Below are positions 11,227 through 19,172 of a stretch of DNA of 19,172 nucleotides, piece after piece. The position numbers were made by a program, and so were the translations under genes. Each line of letters begins with the position of its first letter. The first letter of the stretch is position 1. The stretch is from Gemmatimonadota bacterium (GTDB lineage: Bacteria > Gemmatimonadota > Gemmatimonadetes > Gemmatimonadales > GWC2-71-9), in contig QHTS01000285.1 of the NCBI GenBank assembly GCA_003220905.1, positions 1 through 19,172 of the forward strand, given 5' to 3'. Under the pieces are notes generated by a model. The model ran no database searches, was not told where the DNA came from, and saw only the letters and a list, made by a program, of their open reading frames with translations.

Positions 11227-13156
11227 ATGCGTGTGATGGTGACGGCGCTGCTGCTCGCGAGCGGTTCGGCTTCTCTCCGCGCGCAGGCAGTCGACTGGAG
11301 CGCCAACGGGCGTGACGCGGAGGGAACCCGCTACAGCCCGGCCTCGGAAATCACCCGGAACAACGTCAACCGCCTCGAAGTGGCGTGGACGTACCGCACC
11401 GGAGAGACCGACCCCCGTTTCAAGACCGAGAAGCCAACCGCCTTCGAGGCCACTCCCCTCGTGGTGGACGCGACGATGTACCTGGGCACTCCGCTGGGGC
11501 GGGTGATCGCGCTGGACCCGGCCACGGGACGCGAGCGCTGGGTCTTCGACCCGAAGATCAAGCGCGACGTGTCGTACGGAGATTTCGCGAGCCGCGGAGT
11601 CTCCACCTGGCTCGATGAGTCCGCCCCCGCCGGCGCTGCCTGCCGCCGGCGGATATTCGTCGCCACGGCGCAGTCGCAACTGTTCGCGCTGGACGCCCGG
11701 GACGGCCGGCCCTGCGCCGGATTCGGTGGGAATGGACTGGTGGATCTCAAGGCCGGCCTGCGGATTCCGCCCTTCGAGCCGGGCGCCTATTCCATGACAT
11801 CGCCGCCCGTCGTCGTGAACGGGCTGGTGATCACCGGCTCTTCGGTCGCAGACAACAGCCGACCTAACCCGGCGAGCGGCGAAGTGCGCGCCTACGATGC
11901 CCGCACCGGCAGGCTCAAGTGGACCTGGGACCCGATTCCCCAGGATCCGAAGGACCCGGCCTACGGCGAGTGGCGCGGCACAATGGCACAGAGGAGCGGC
12001 GCCGCCAACGCCTGGTCGGTCCTCGCGGCGGACCCGGAGCGGGACCTGGTCTTCATTCCCACGGGAAGTGCTGCTCCCGACTACTATGGCGTGCTCCGCC
12101 TGGGGAACAACCGCTACGCCAACTCGATCGTGGCATTGCGAGCCTCGACCGGCAAGCTCGTCTGGGCGTTTCAGACCGTTCATCACGACCTCTGGGATTA
12201 CGACAACGCCTCGCCGCCGGCACTGGTGACGCTCACCCGCGGTGGCGTTTCAGTCCCGGCCGTCCTCCAGGCGACCAAGTCCGGCATGCTGTTCGTGCTG
12301 AACCGCGAGACCGGCCAGCCGATCTTTCCGGTGGAGGAGCGTCCGGTCCCCTCGAGCGACATCCCCGAGGAGCAGGCGTCTCCTACCCAGCCCTTCACGG
12401 CGGTCACCCCGCCGCTCAGCCCTCTGCGCTTCTCGGCCGACAGCACCTGGGGCACGAGCGACGCGGACCGCGCCGCCTGTCACGCCGCCATCGATGGGCT
12501 CCGCAACGATGGGATCTTTACTCCGCCGAGCGTGCAGGGGACCTTCGTGATGCCTTCAAACATCGGTGGGGCGCACTGGGGTGGTGTCGCCGTGGACCCG
12601 GTCCGACAAATCGCGGTGGTGCCCGTTAACCGAATCGCGGCCGTGGTGCAGCTGATCCCGCGTGAGAACTTCGACCACGAGCGTGCCAAGGCCGACGACA
12701 AGCGGCTCGGTCACGACTACGAGTACAACGGGATGCGGGGGACGCCCTACGTGATGCGGCGGCGTATCCTCTTGAGTCCGGGCGGACTGCCGTGCACGCC
12801 GCCGCCCTTTGGTACGCTCGTCGCCATCGACCTGAAGACGGGCGGCCGGCTGTGGGACGTTCCGCTCGGCTCCCCTGCCAGACTCCTGCCCCCCCAACCT
12901 GGGCGGACCGATCGTGACGGCGGGGGGCGTGGTGTTCATCGGTGCGGCGCTCGACCGCTGGCTCCACGCCTACGATATCGAGACGGGACGCGAGCTGTGG
13001 CGCGGCCCGCTGCCGGAGAGCGGCAAGGCTACACCGATGAGTTACCAGCTCGCGTCCGGCCAGCAGTTCGTGGTGATTGCGGTCGGGGGTGGCGGGGCGT
13101 GGGGAGTGGGCGACTACGTGGTGGCGTTCCGGCTCGCGACTGTTACGAGGCCCTAA
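11227..13156 (+). CDS. Secreted PQQ-dependent dehydrogenase (quinoprotein), interrupted by a +1 frameshift
   Basis: The start is ATG 11227, with GGAGG six bases upstream. A signal peptide ends near residue 20 (LRAQ), so the enzyme works in the periplasm. The body has the beta-propeller repeats of PQQ glucose/alcohol dehydrogenases: RVIALDPATGRERWVFD, QLFALDARDG, IVALRASTGKLVWAFQTVHHDLWDYD, FVLNRETG and IGGAHWGGVAVDP. The frame carries through to about base 12870; the family's C-terminal blade (NLGGPIVTAGGVVFIG, ETGRELWRG, GDYVVAFRL) then continues in another frame to the TAA at 13154-13156. One extra C in the C4 run at 12872-12875 or the C7 run at 12889-12895 explains this. Uncorrected, the reading runs to 13185 with a nonsense tail. 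It is either a sequencing error or a young pseudogene; about 640 residues if repaired. Confidence 0.88.
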
Positions 13157-13385
13157 GCTCATCCGTTGGTCACGAACGCACCTGAGTGTCGCGTCACCGC
13201 GTCACTCGGGCCGCTCCAGCGTCACCACAGTCGGTACGTCGCAAAGGTGCCACGCTGGCACGCTCGATGCCAAACGCCTATCGTGGTTTGGGACGCCCTA
13301 TCCACGCTCGCGAGCGCATCTCTGAAGAAGGGGGTGGTCCTCTGGACGGCTCGTCGGACGGTGACATCCTCCGCCTCATGAATCC

Positions 13386-16202
13386 ATGAGTCGCATGCTC
13401 CCGAGTGCCGTCGAGCAGCGCTGGCAGGAGGTCCTCCGGAGGGCGGCCATCGCGCTCAAGGGAGGAGGGGTTGGCGTCTGGGAAGCGGACCCGGGCGGTC
13501 GGCTGCGTCTGCTGGCCACGAGCGAGGGGGAGGGCCTCGCCCCCGTGGTCGCCGACGACCTCGAGACCACGCTGCGCGCGCTGGACGTTTTGCCGCCGCG
13601 CCGCGCGTCCCGCCGCTGGGTGGCGAGCCGTCTCAAGGGGCGGCGCTGGTGCATCGCGCCGGTCCGACGTGACGCGCCGCAGCCGCCTCCCGCCGGCCTC
13701 GAGCGGCGCGGCCGGGAACGTCTGACGCTCGAGCTGGCGGGCGTATGCATCGGCTTGATGGACGAGGCTCAGGCCCGCGATGTCGAGAGCTTGGCGCGCC
13801 TCGCCGTGATCCTCGATCAGGTCCCCGCGATTCTCTGGACCACCGACGCCGAGTTGCGCGTCATCTCACGGGCGGGCGCCGGCCTCAAGTCCCAACAGAT
13901 CTTGCCTGAACGTATCGTCGGCGCGTCTCTTCTCGAGCAGCAGTCCCAACACAAAGTGGGCGCCGAGTCGGTGGCCGCGCACCAGCGGGCGCTCGCCGGC
14001 GATTCGGTTTCCTACCAGATCCGGCTCCCCCCCCGGTGCTACGATGCGCACGTCGAGCCGCTGCGGGATGAGGGGGGCGCGATCGTGGGCGTGGTGGGTG
14101 TCGCGGTGGACGTGAGCGATCGCGAGCAAGCGCTTGCCCAGGCGCATCGCAGCCAAGCCGAGCTGGAGGAGTTCTTCGAGAACGCGCCCGTCGGCCTTCG
14201 GTGGATGGCGCCGGACGGCACGATCCTCCGTGCCAACCGGGCCGAGCTCGACCTGCTGGGCTACCAGCCCGACGACTACCTGGGTCGGAACATCGCGCAG
14301 TTCTGTGTCGATCCGGACGTCGCCGCGGACAGCGTGCGGCGCCTACGGGGCGGGGAGACGCTCCGCAACATCGAGATCCGGATGCGCCACCGCGACGGCT
14401 CGATCCGCCATGGCCTCATGAGTGGGAACGCGCTGTTCGAAGGTGAGCAGTTCATCCATGCCCGTTGTGTCACGCGGGACATCCAGGACCGCATTCAGGC
14501 CGAGCAGGCGTTGGCGCAGTTCAAGGCCATGGTGGAGTCGGCCGACGATGCGGTCATCGGCAAGACATTGGAGGGAATGATCACCAGTTGGAACGCGGCC
14601 GCGACCCGCCTCTATGGATATGCCGCCGAGGAGATGATCGGCAAGTCGATCGGCTTGCTCGCTCCCCCGGACAAGGTCGACGAGCTCGCCGGGATCCTGG
14701 CGGGCCTGCGCCGCGGGGAGCACGTCTACCACCACGACACCACGCGGGTGCGCAAGGACGGCACGCTCGTCGAGGTGTCGATCACTGTCTCGCCGATTCT
14801 CGACCCGCACGGTCGCCCCATCGGCGCCACGACGATCGCTCGCGACATCACGGCGCGCAAGCGGGCCGAGCAACAACTGCTGCACGAGGCGCTGCATGAC
14901 GCGCTCACCGATCTGCCCAACCGCGCGTACTTCGTGGAGCGGGTGTCGCAAGCGCTGGCGCGCCTGCGGCGGGATCGCGATTACCGCTTCGCTCTCCTGT
15001 TCCTCGACCTGGACGACTTCAAGGCGGTGAACGACCGCCTCGGCCACGCGGCCGGCGACCGTCTCCTGACGGAGATCGCGGCACGGCTGCGCACGTGCGT
15101 GCGGCCGGGCGACGTCGTGGCGCGGCTGGGGGGCGACGAGTTCACGCTGCTGCTCGAGGAGATTACCGGACTGCCCGACGGGGAGCGCGCCGCGCGGCGG
15201 ATCCAGGACGCGCTTGCCGTGCCGGTGTCGATCGAAGGGCAGGAGATCGTCGCGACCGCGAGCATCGGCATAGTCCTCAGCGCGTCCCACTATGCGCAGC
15301 CCCAGGACCTACTGCACGATGCAGACCTCGCCATGTACCACGCCAAGGAGCAAGGGCGCGCACGCTTTCAGGTGTTCGACGTCGCCATGCGCCATTCGGC
15401 TCAGGCCCGGCTCGGCATGGAGGCGGACCTGCGGAACGCCCTCGAGCGCCACGAGTTCCGCCTGGTGTTCCAGCCGATCGTGCAGCTCGAGACCGGCAGC
15501 GTGCACGGGTTCGAGGCGCTGCTGCGCTGGCACCGCCCGGAGCAGGGCGTCGTGCTCCCGCCCGAGTTCCTGCCCCTGGCGGAGCAGGCCGGTCTCCTTC
15601 TGCCCATTGGCGCCTGGGTGCTCCAGGAAGCATGCCGCTACGCGCGACGCTGGCAGGACGCGCTCCCGGCGTCCGCTCCCGTGCGCGTCAGCGTGAACCT
15701 TTCCGCCAAACAGCTCGGGCACCCCGGCATCGTGGACGAAGTGCGGACGGCCCTCCAGGACGCTGGACTCCCGCCCTCCTGCCTGGCCCTCGAGATCAAC
15801 GAGAGCGTACTCATGGCGAACGTTGAGTCGTCGGCCGCCTTGCTCCTTCAGCTGCGGGAACTGGCCGTCGAGCTGCACATGGACGACTTCGGTACCGGCT
15901 ACTCATCGCTGAGCTACCTGCCGCGCTTACCGCTCCAGGGGATCAAGGTGGACCGCTCCTTCGTGCACCGCATCGGGGGCCGCCGCATCGATCTGGACAT
16001 CGTGCGCTCAATCGTGGACCTGGCGAGGACCCTCAGCCTGGAGGTGATCGCGGAAGGCGTCGAGACCGTCGCGCAGCGTGAGCGCCTCATCGCGTTCGGG
16101 TGCGAACTCGGGCAGGGCTACCTTTTCGCCAAACCACTGGAGCCGGCGGCCGCGAGCGCCCTCCTCGCCCAATCCGCACAGGCGGACCGCCGCACCGCGT
16201 AA
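13386..16202 (+). CDS. Cyclic-di-GMP signalling protein: three PAS domains, GGDEF and EAL
   Basis: The product has 938 residues from the ATG at 13386; no Shine-Dalgarno sequence is seen, and an ATG at 13395 is also possible. The first 130 residues are unassigned. PAS modules start near 141 (ILDQVPAILWTTDAE), 260 (FFENAPVGLRWMAPDG) and 378 (MVESADDAVIGKTLEG), the last two each ending with an R-D-I linker. The GGDEF domain has the intact motif at 582-586, with an RPGD inhibitory site five residues before it, so it should make c-di-GMP with product feedback. The EAL domain keeps EAL (710-712), NES, DDFGTGYSS and EGVE, so it should also hydrolyse c-di-GMP. There is no membrane segment, so it is cytoplasmic. 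The signal sensed is unknown, and no c-di-GMP effector gene is adjacent. Confidence 0.96.
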   Translation: MSRMLPSAVEQRWQEVLRRAAIALKGGGVGVWEADPGGRLRLLATSEGEGLAPVVADDLETTLRALDVLPPRRASRRWVASRLKGRRWCIAPVRRDAPQPPPAGLERRGRERLTLELAGVCIGLMDEAQARDVESLARLAVILDQVPAILWTTDAELRVISRAGAGLKSQQILPERIVGASLLEQQSQHKVGAESVAAHQRALAGDSVSYQIRLPPRCYDAHVEPLRDEGGAIVGVVGVAVDVSDREQALAQAHRSQAELEEFFENAPVGLRWMAPDGTILRANRAELDLLGYQPDDYLGRNIAQFCVDPDVAADSVRRLRGGETLRNIEIRMRHRDGSIRHGLMSGNALFEGEQFIHARCVTRDIQDRIQAEQALAQFKAMVESADDAVIGKTLEGMITSWNAAATRLYGYAAEEMIGKSIGLLAPPDKVDELAGILAGLRRGEHVYHHDTTRVRKDGTLVEVSITVSPILDPHGRPIGATTIARDITARKRAEQQLLHEALHDALTDLPNRAYFVERVSQALARLRRDRDYRFALLFLDLDDFKAVNDRLGHAAGDRLLTEIAARLRTCVRPGDVVARLGGDEFTLLLEEITGLPDGERAARRIQDALAVPVSIEGQEIVATASIGIVLSASHYAQPQDLLHDADLAMYHAKEQGRARFQVFDVAMRHSAQARLGMEADLRNALERHEFRLVFQPIVQLETGSVHGFEALLRWHRPEQGVVLPPEFLPLAEQAGLLLPIGAWVLQEACRYARRWQDALPASAPVRVSVNLSAKQLGHPGIVDEVRTALQDAGLPPSCLALEINESVLMANVESSAALLLQLRELAVELHMDDFGTGYSSLSYLPRLPLQGIKVDRSFVHRIGGRRIDLDIVRSIVDLARTLSLEVIAEGVETVAQRERLIAFGCELGQGYLFAKPLEPAAASALLAQSAQADRRTA

Positions 16203-16252
16203 GGAGATTGCCGCGCGCCGATAGCGTCCCACGCACCGTCCACCCTGCCACT

Positions 16253-17128
16253 TCAAGATCGAGTTAGCACCGCGCGGAGCCCTCCTGCAAGCCGCCCCGC
16301 CGCCCCGTTATCCCACCCGAGAAACAGGTGCGGCTCGATCAGCTCGAGCTCCATCAATACGAGTCGCCCGTCCCGCTCCACGCCGTCCACGCGTGCGTAC
16401 AACGGATTGCCCGGCATCGCCGCCATGACCGCCTCGGCATCCGCGACCAGGTTGCCCGGGGGTACCATGGCGTCCGCTGTGCCGCCGAACTCCCACTGCA
16501 CGCGATAATCGCCCGCCCCCGCCCCCGGCCGTTTGAGCACCGCATGACTGAACCGGCCGCCGAGAAACAGGAAAGACCACTCGCCTGCGTCACGCACTTC
16601 GCTCATGAAGGGCTGCACCATCACGTCTCCGGCACGAAGCAGCTCGTCGAGCTGCCGTTGATCCGCGCTCGCGGTCTCGAAGGACGTGCGCCAGGTGCCG
16701 TGCGCGCTCGCCGAGACGGCGGGCTTCACGACCGCGTCGCTCCACGCCGCATCGCGGAGCAGCCGAGCGAGCCCGACTGGCGTGCCGCGCTCGAGCCAGC
16801 GCGTCGGCACGATGGGGACGCCGCGTGCCGCCAGGTCGCGCAGGTAGCCCTTGTGACTGTTCCAGCGGAGGACCGCCGGCGGATTCCACACCGGGACCCG
16901 CGCGCGCTCGAGCCGGGCCACCCAGGCGAGGAACTCCTCCCGCCGATGGTGGTAGTCCCAGCAGGAGCGCACGACGACGCCTTGGAACTCTTCCCAGCAC
17001 ACATCGGGGGAGTCCCACACCGCCGGCACCGCGGTGACGCCGAGTTCCCGTAATGCCGGGACGAGCAGCAGATCGTCCGCGTTCAGACTCGGCAGCTTCG
17101 TGTAGGTGGCGAGGGCGACGTGAGTCAC
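16253..17128 (-). CDS. ATP-grasp ligase, RimK/DcsG-like
   Basis: The product has 291 residues from the minus-strand GTG at 17128. The frame stays open far upstream, but that part is antisense to the next gene. The N-terminal domain reads VALATYTKLPSLNADDLLLVPALRELG and VVVRSCWDYHHRREEFLAWV. It is followed by the ATP-grasp fold: WNSHKGYLRDLAARGVPIVPT, VVKPAVSASAHGTW (ATP-binding lysine), VMVQPFMSEV, and near the end ARVDGVERDGRLVLMELELIEPHLFL, with the Asp/Glu residues that bind Mg-ATP. This pattern resembles glutathione-synthetase/RimK-type proteins including DcsG of cycloserine synthesis. These join a carboxylate to an amine via an acyl phosphate. The substrate here is unknown. It is convergent with the GGDEF-EAL gene (50 nt gap) and divergent from the secreted protein gene. 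Confidence 0.88.
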   Translation of the reverse strand: MTHVALATYTKLPSLNADDLLLVPALRELGVTAVPAVWDSPDVCWEEFQGVVVRSCWDYHHRREEFLAWVARLERARVPVWNPPAVLRWNSHKGYLRDLAARGVPIVPTRWLERGTPVGLARLLRDAAWSDAVVKPAVSASAHGTWRTSFETASADQRQLDELLRAGDVMVQPFMSEVRDAGEWSFLFLGGRFSHAVLKRPGAGAGDYRVQWEFGGTADAMVPPGNLVADAEAVMAAMPGNPLYARVDGVERDGRLVLMELELIEPHLFLGWDNGAAGRLAGGLRAVLTRS

Positions 17129-17224
17129 AGTGTGCTTGACGTTAGGTTTCAGAAGGGGTCCGGGTATAAAGAAACGGAAAGCACCCTCTTGTTTGAAGTC
17201 CTCACCCTTTGTTGGAGGTTCGTC

Positions 17225-17887
17225 ATGCTCAAGCCAGGCGGACTCATCGCCGCGGTCACGCTCGGCGCCCTCGCCGCTCTCCCGCTCCCCGCTCAGACCC
17301 CGACCGATCTGGCAGACGTCTGCAAAGTCCTCGGCGACGCGAAGCTCGGTCAGTGGGCATCGTTCGATGGCTCGGGCGGGAAGATCCGCCTGGCGGTCGT
17401 CGGCTCGGAGCGGTCGGGAGACTCGACCCTGTACTGGTTCGAGGTGAAGTTTGCAGGAAAGGATCCCAGCAAGAACGGCGTCGTGCAGATCCTCACCGCC
17501 AGCCTCGCATCCGGACTGGAGGCGCCGCGCGCGCTCATCATCAAGGGGGGCTCGCAGCCGGCCATGAGGATCTCCGGGGAGATGGCCGGGATGATGGGCC
17601 CGAAGGGCGGGCAAAACACGTCCGCCTTCGACTGGGCCTCCCGGTGCGCCGGCGCGCACGTGGTGGGCTGGGAGTCGGTCACCGTGCCCGCCGGCACGTT
17701 CCGGGCGCTGCACGTGACGACGGAGGATGGCGGCGAGGTGTGGGCGTCGCGGGAGGTGCCGTTCGGACTCGTGAAGACGCACGGCAAGCAAGGCGACCTC
17801 GCGCTCACCGGACGCGGCGCGGACGCGAAGTCATCGATCACCGAGAAGCCGCTGGAGATGCCCGCCTTGCCGATGCCGAAAGACTGA
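17225..17887 (+). CDS. Secreted protein of unknown function
   Basis: The product has 220 residues from the ATG at 17225, with GGAGG about seven bases upstream. A signal peptide ends near residue 20 (PLPAQ), so it is periplasmic or exported. The mature part begins with ADVCKVLGDAKLGQWASFDG, continues in beta strands (LYWFEVKFAGKD), has a Met-rich segment (MRISGEMAGMMG), then DWASRCAGAHVVGWESVTVPAGTF and EVWASREVPFGLVKT. Two cysteines, one in each half, could form a disulfide. The style fits periplasmic DUF-type proteins common in this kind of genome, but no family is recognised. A TATAAA at 17165-17170 lies about 55 bp upstream without a good -35 partner. Confidence 0.8.
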   Translation: MLKPGGLIAAVTLGALAALPLPAQTPTDLADVCKVLGDAKLGQWASFDGSGGKIRLAVVGSERSGDSTLYWFEVKFAGKDPSKNGVVQILTASLASGLEAPRALIIKGGSQPAMRISGEMAGMMGPKGGQNTSAFDWASRCAGAHVVGWESVTVPAGTFRALHVTTEDGGEVWASREVPFGLVKTHGKQGDLALTGRGADAKSSITEKPLEMPALPMPKD

Positions 17888-17929
17888 GGTTACGAAACGC
17901 AACGCGGGCGTCGACGCAGCGCCCTTGCG

Positions 17930-17992
17930 GGGTTCGGCCTTTCCGTGCTTACGTGGGTGACTCTGTTCCACACCCTTCCGGAGGCCGAACCC
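17930..17992 (+). promoter_or_regulatory. Long inverted repeat covering the ribosome binding site of the 17994 gene
   Basis: GGGTTCGGCCT (17930-17940) and AGGCCGAACCC (17982-17992) are perfectly complementary over 11 bp. A nested stem GGGTG (17955-17959) / CACCC (17971-17975) lies in the 41-nt loop. The right arm takes in part of GGAGG (17980-17984) and ends one base before the GTG at 17994, so the folded RNA should hide the start. A regulatory leader is possible; no known riboswitch class was recognised. Confidence 0.5.
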
Positions 17993-17993
17993 T

Positions 17994-19172
17994 GTGTCCG
18001 TCCGCTCGTTGACCCTCGTCGCCGTCACGTTGCTCATCTTCCCGGTTCGCTCCGCTCCCGCTCAAGGCTTCGACTCCACCGTGTTCGCCGCCCTCAAGTG
18101 GCGGGAGATCGGGATCTACCGCGGCGGGCGCAGCGTTGCCGTCGCGGGCTCCGCGTCCCGGGTCGCTGAATACTGGATGGGCACGACGGGCGGCGGCGTT
18201 TTCAAAACGACGGACGGCGGCGACACCTGGGTGCCCGTGACGGACAAGTACTTCGGCGGCACCATCGGCGCGATCGGCGTCTCCGAGTCGAACCCGGATG
18301 TCGTGTACGTCGGCACCGGCGAGTACCCGATTCGCGGCAACGTCTCCGCCGGCGACGGAGTCTGGAAGACCACCGACGGCGGCAGGACGTGGACCTCTCT
18401 CGGGCTCGCCGAGACGCAGCAGATCTCGCGGGTGCGCGTGCACCCGACCAATCCCGACATCGTGTGGGTGGGCGCGCAGGGTCACGCCTACGGACCGAAC
18501 ACCGAGCGCGGGGTCTACAAGACGACCGACGGCGGCAAGACGTGGAACAAGGTGCTGTTCCGAAACGACTCGACCGGGGTCTCGGACCTCGTGGTGGATC
18601 CATCCTATCCCGACGTGCTGTACGCGGCGTTCTGGCAGGCGCAGCGCTACCCCTGGAAACTCGTCTCCGGCGGGCAGGGCGGCGGGTTGTTCAAGTCCAC
18701 GGACGGCGGTGAGCACTGGAGCGAGATCACACACAACCCCGGCCTACCGGCGGGACTGCTGGGCAACATCGGCCTCGCGGTGTCGCCGGCCAAGCCGTCA
18801 CGCGTCTGGGCGTTGATCGAGGCCGACCAGGGCGGCGTGTACCGCTCGGAAGACGGCGGGGCGACGTGGCGCTACGTCAACGCCGACCGCAAGCTGCGCC
18901 AGCGGCCCTGGTACTATTCGCGCGTCTTTGCCGATCCCAAGGACACGAACACCGTGTACGCGCTGAATGTGCTGGCCTACAAGTCGATCGACGGCGGCGT
19001 GACCTTCAAAGTGCTGCCCGATCCGCACGGCGACAACCACGACATGTGGATCGCTTCCAACGATCCGCAGCGTATGATCGAAGGGAACGACGGCGGTGCG
19101 AACGTGTCGTTCAACGGCGGCAAGACGTGGAGCGATCAGGACTACGCCACGGCGCAATTCTACCACGTCACG
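17994..19172 (+). CDS. Secreted BNR/sortilin-type beta-propeller protein, N-terminal part (runs off the right edge)
   Basis: The start is GTG 17994, with GGAGG nine bases upstream; 393 codons remain open to the window end. A signal peptide ends near residue 23 (SAPAQ). The mature protein is built from repeats with the BNR (Asp-box) signature S/T-x-D-G-G-x-T-W: KTTDGGDTW, KTTDGGRTW, KTTDGGKTW, KSTDGGEHW, RSEDGGATW, KSIDGGVTF and FNGGKTW. Between them lie strands such as NPDVVYVGTGE, NPDIVWVGAQG and DTNTVYALNVL. Such repeats form beta-propellers in sialidase- and sortilin (VPS10)-like proteins; members in soil bacteria are usually about 1000 residues and are often labelled glycosyl hydrolase without proof. 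The protein is probably periplasmic or surface-exposed. Catalytic activity cannot be judged from this part. Confidence 0.9.
   Translation, partial: MSVRSLTLVAVTLLIFPVRSAPAQGFDSTVFAALKWREIGIYRGGRSVAVAGSASRVAEYWMGTTGGGVFKTTDGGDTWVPVTDKYFGGTIGAIGVSESNPDVVYVGTGEYPIRGNVSAGDGVWKTTDGGRTWTSLGLAETQQISRVRVHPTNPDIVWVGAQGHAYGPNTERGVYKTTDGGKTWNKVLFRNDSTGVSDLVVDPSYPDVLYAAFWQAQRYPWKLVSGGQGGGLFKSTDGGEHWSEITHNPGLPAGLLGNIGLAVSPAKPSRVWALIEADQGGVYRSEDGGATWRYVNADRKLRQRPWYYSRVFADPKDTNTVYALNVLAYKSIDGGVTFKVLPDPHGDNHDMWIASNDPQRMIEGNDGGANVSFNGGKTWSDQDYATAQFYHVT

Noticed and set aside
13191..13261. GCGTCAC repeats (13191, 13199, 13219) and the hairpin GTGCCA-CGC-TGGCAC (13247-13261) in the 229-nt gap before the GGDEF-EAL gene
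   Set aside because: There is no T run for a terminator, no regular spacing for an operator array and no coding potential; the gap otherwise shows nothing recognisable.
17129..17791. Upstream extension of the ATP-grasp reading frame
   Set aside because: It would run through the signal peptide and body of the secreted protein gene; the recognisable ATP-grasp protein starts at the GTG at 17128.
1..19172. CRISPR array, insertion sequence or prophage
   Set aside because: No regularly spaced repeats, transposase, integrase or phage structural gene was found; the paralog island lacks any mobility gene.

Overview
The window is GC-rich, densely packed DNA from the chromosome of an uncultivated-type Gram-negative bacterium. 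Several things point to Gemmatimonadota or a close relative: a Ser/Thr kinase with an N-terminal CxxC/CxxC ribbon and a C-terminal PEGA domain, secreted M20-type hydrolase, PQQ dehydrogenase and BNR-repeat proteins whose signal peptides end in A-Q, frequent GTG starts, and some starts that look leaderless. This placement is an inference from protein style; no rRNA or marker gene is present.

Left part (1-5419): the 5' part of a secreted M20-type amidohydrolase lies on the minus strand. Divergent from it is a tight four-gene envelope operon in which every stop overlaps the next start by 4 nt: lipoprotein, membrane Ser/Thr kinase with PEGA domain, TPR/FlgD-like protein, and outer-membrane barrel-like protein. 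Next come a small membrane-anchored protein with an internally duplicated AMPPDVR motif, the first copy of an unrecognised small zinc-ribbon family (called the RRGAWY family here), and an Rcp1-like receiver protein with a good leaderless promoter.

Middle (5416-9374): four more RRGAWY-family genes lie on the minus strand, making five paralogs within 4.9 kb. They are interleaved with a Crp/Fnr-type regulator, a pair of small orphan genes, tRNA-Leu(UAG) and a retropepsin-like protease. A near-consensus CRP box sits inside the predicted promoter of copy 2, directly downstream of the Crp-type regulator gene. This paralog island is the best candidate for something undescribed.

Right part (9561-19172): a rhodanese, a cluster of tetraloop hairpins and a MetR-like LysR regulator lie on the minus strand. 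Divergent from the regulator is a PQQ dehydrogenase interrupted by a +1 frameshift at a C run. Then come a three-PAS GGDEF-EAL protein, a convergent RimK/DcsG-like ATP-grasp gene, a secreted hypothetical protein, and the 5' part of a large BNR/sortilin-type repeat protein. The start codon of that last gene is flanked by one arm of an 11-bp inverted repeat that also covers its Shine-Dalgarno sequence. No integrase, transposase, CRISPR array or rRNA was seen. No gene-free stretch exceeds 300 nt; the largest (6565-6845, 9999-10242, 13157-13385) are described under their features or among the rejected items.
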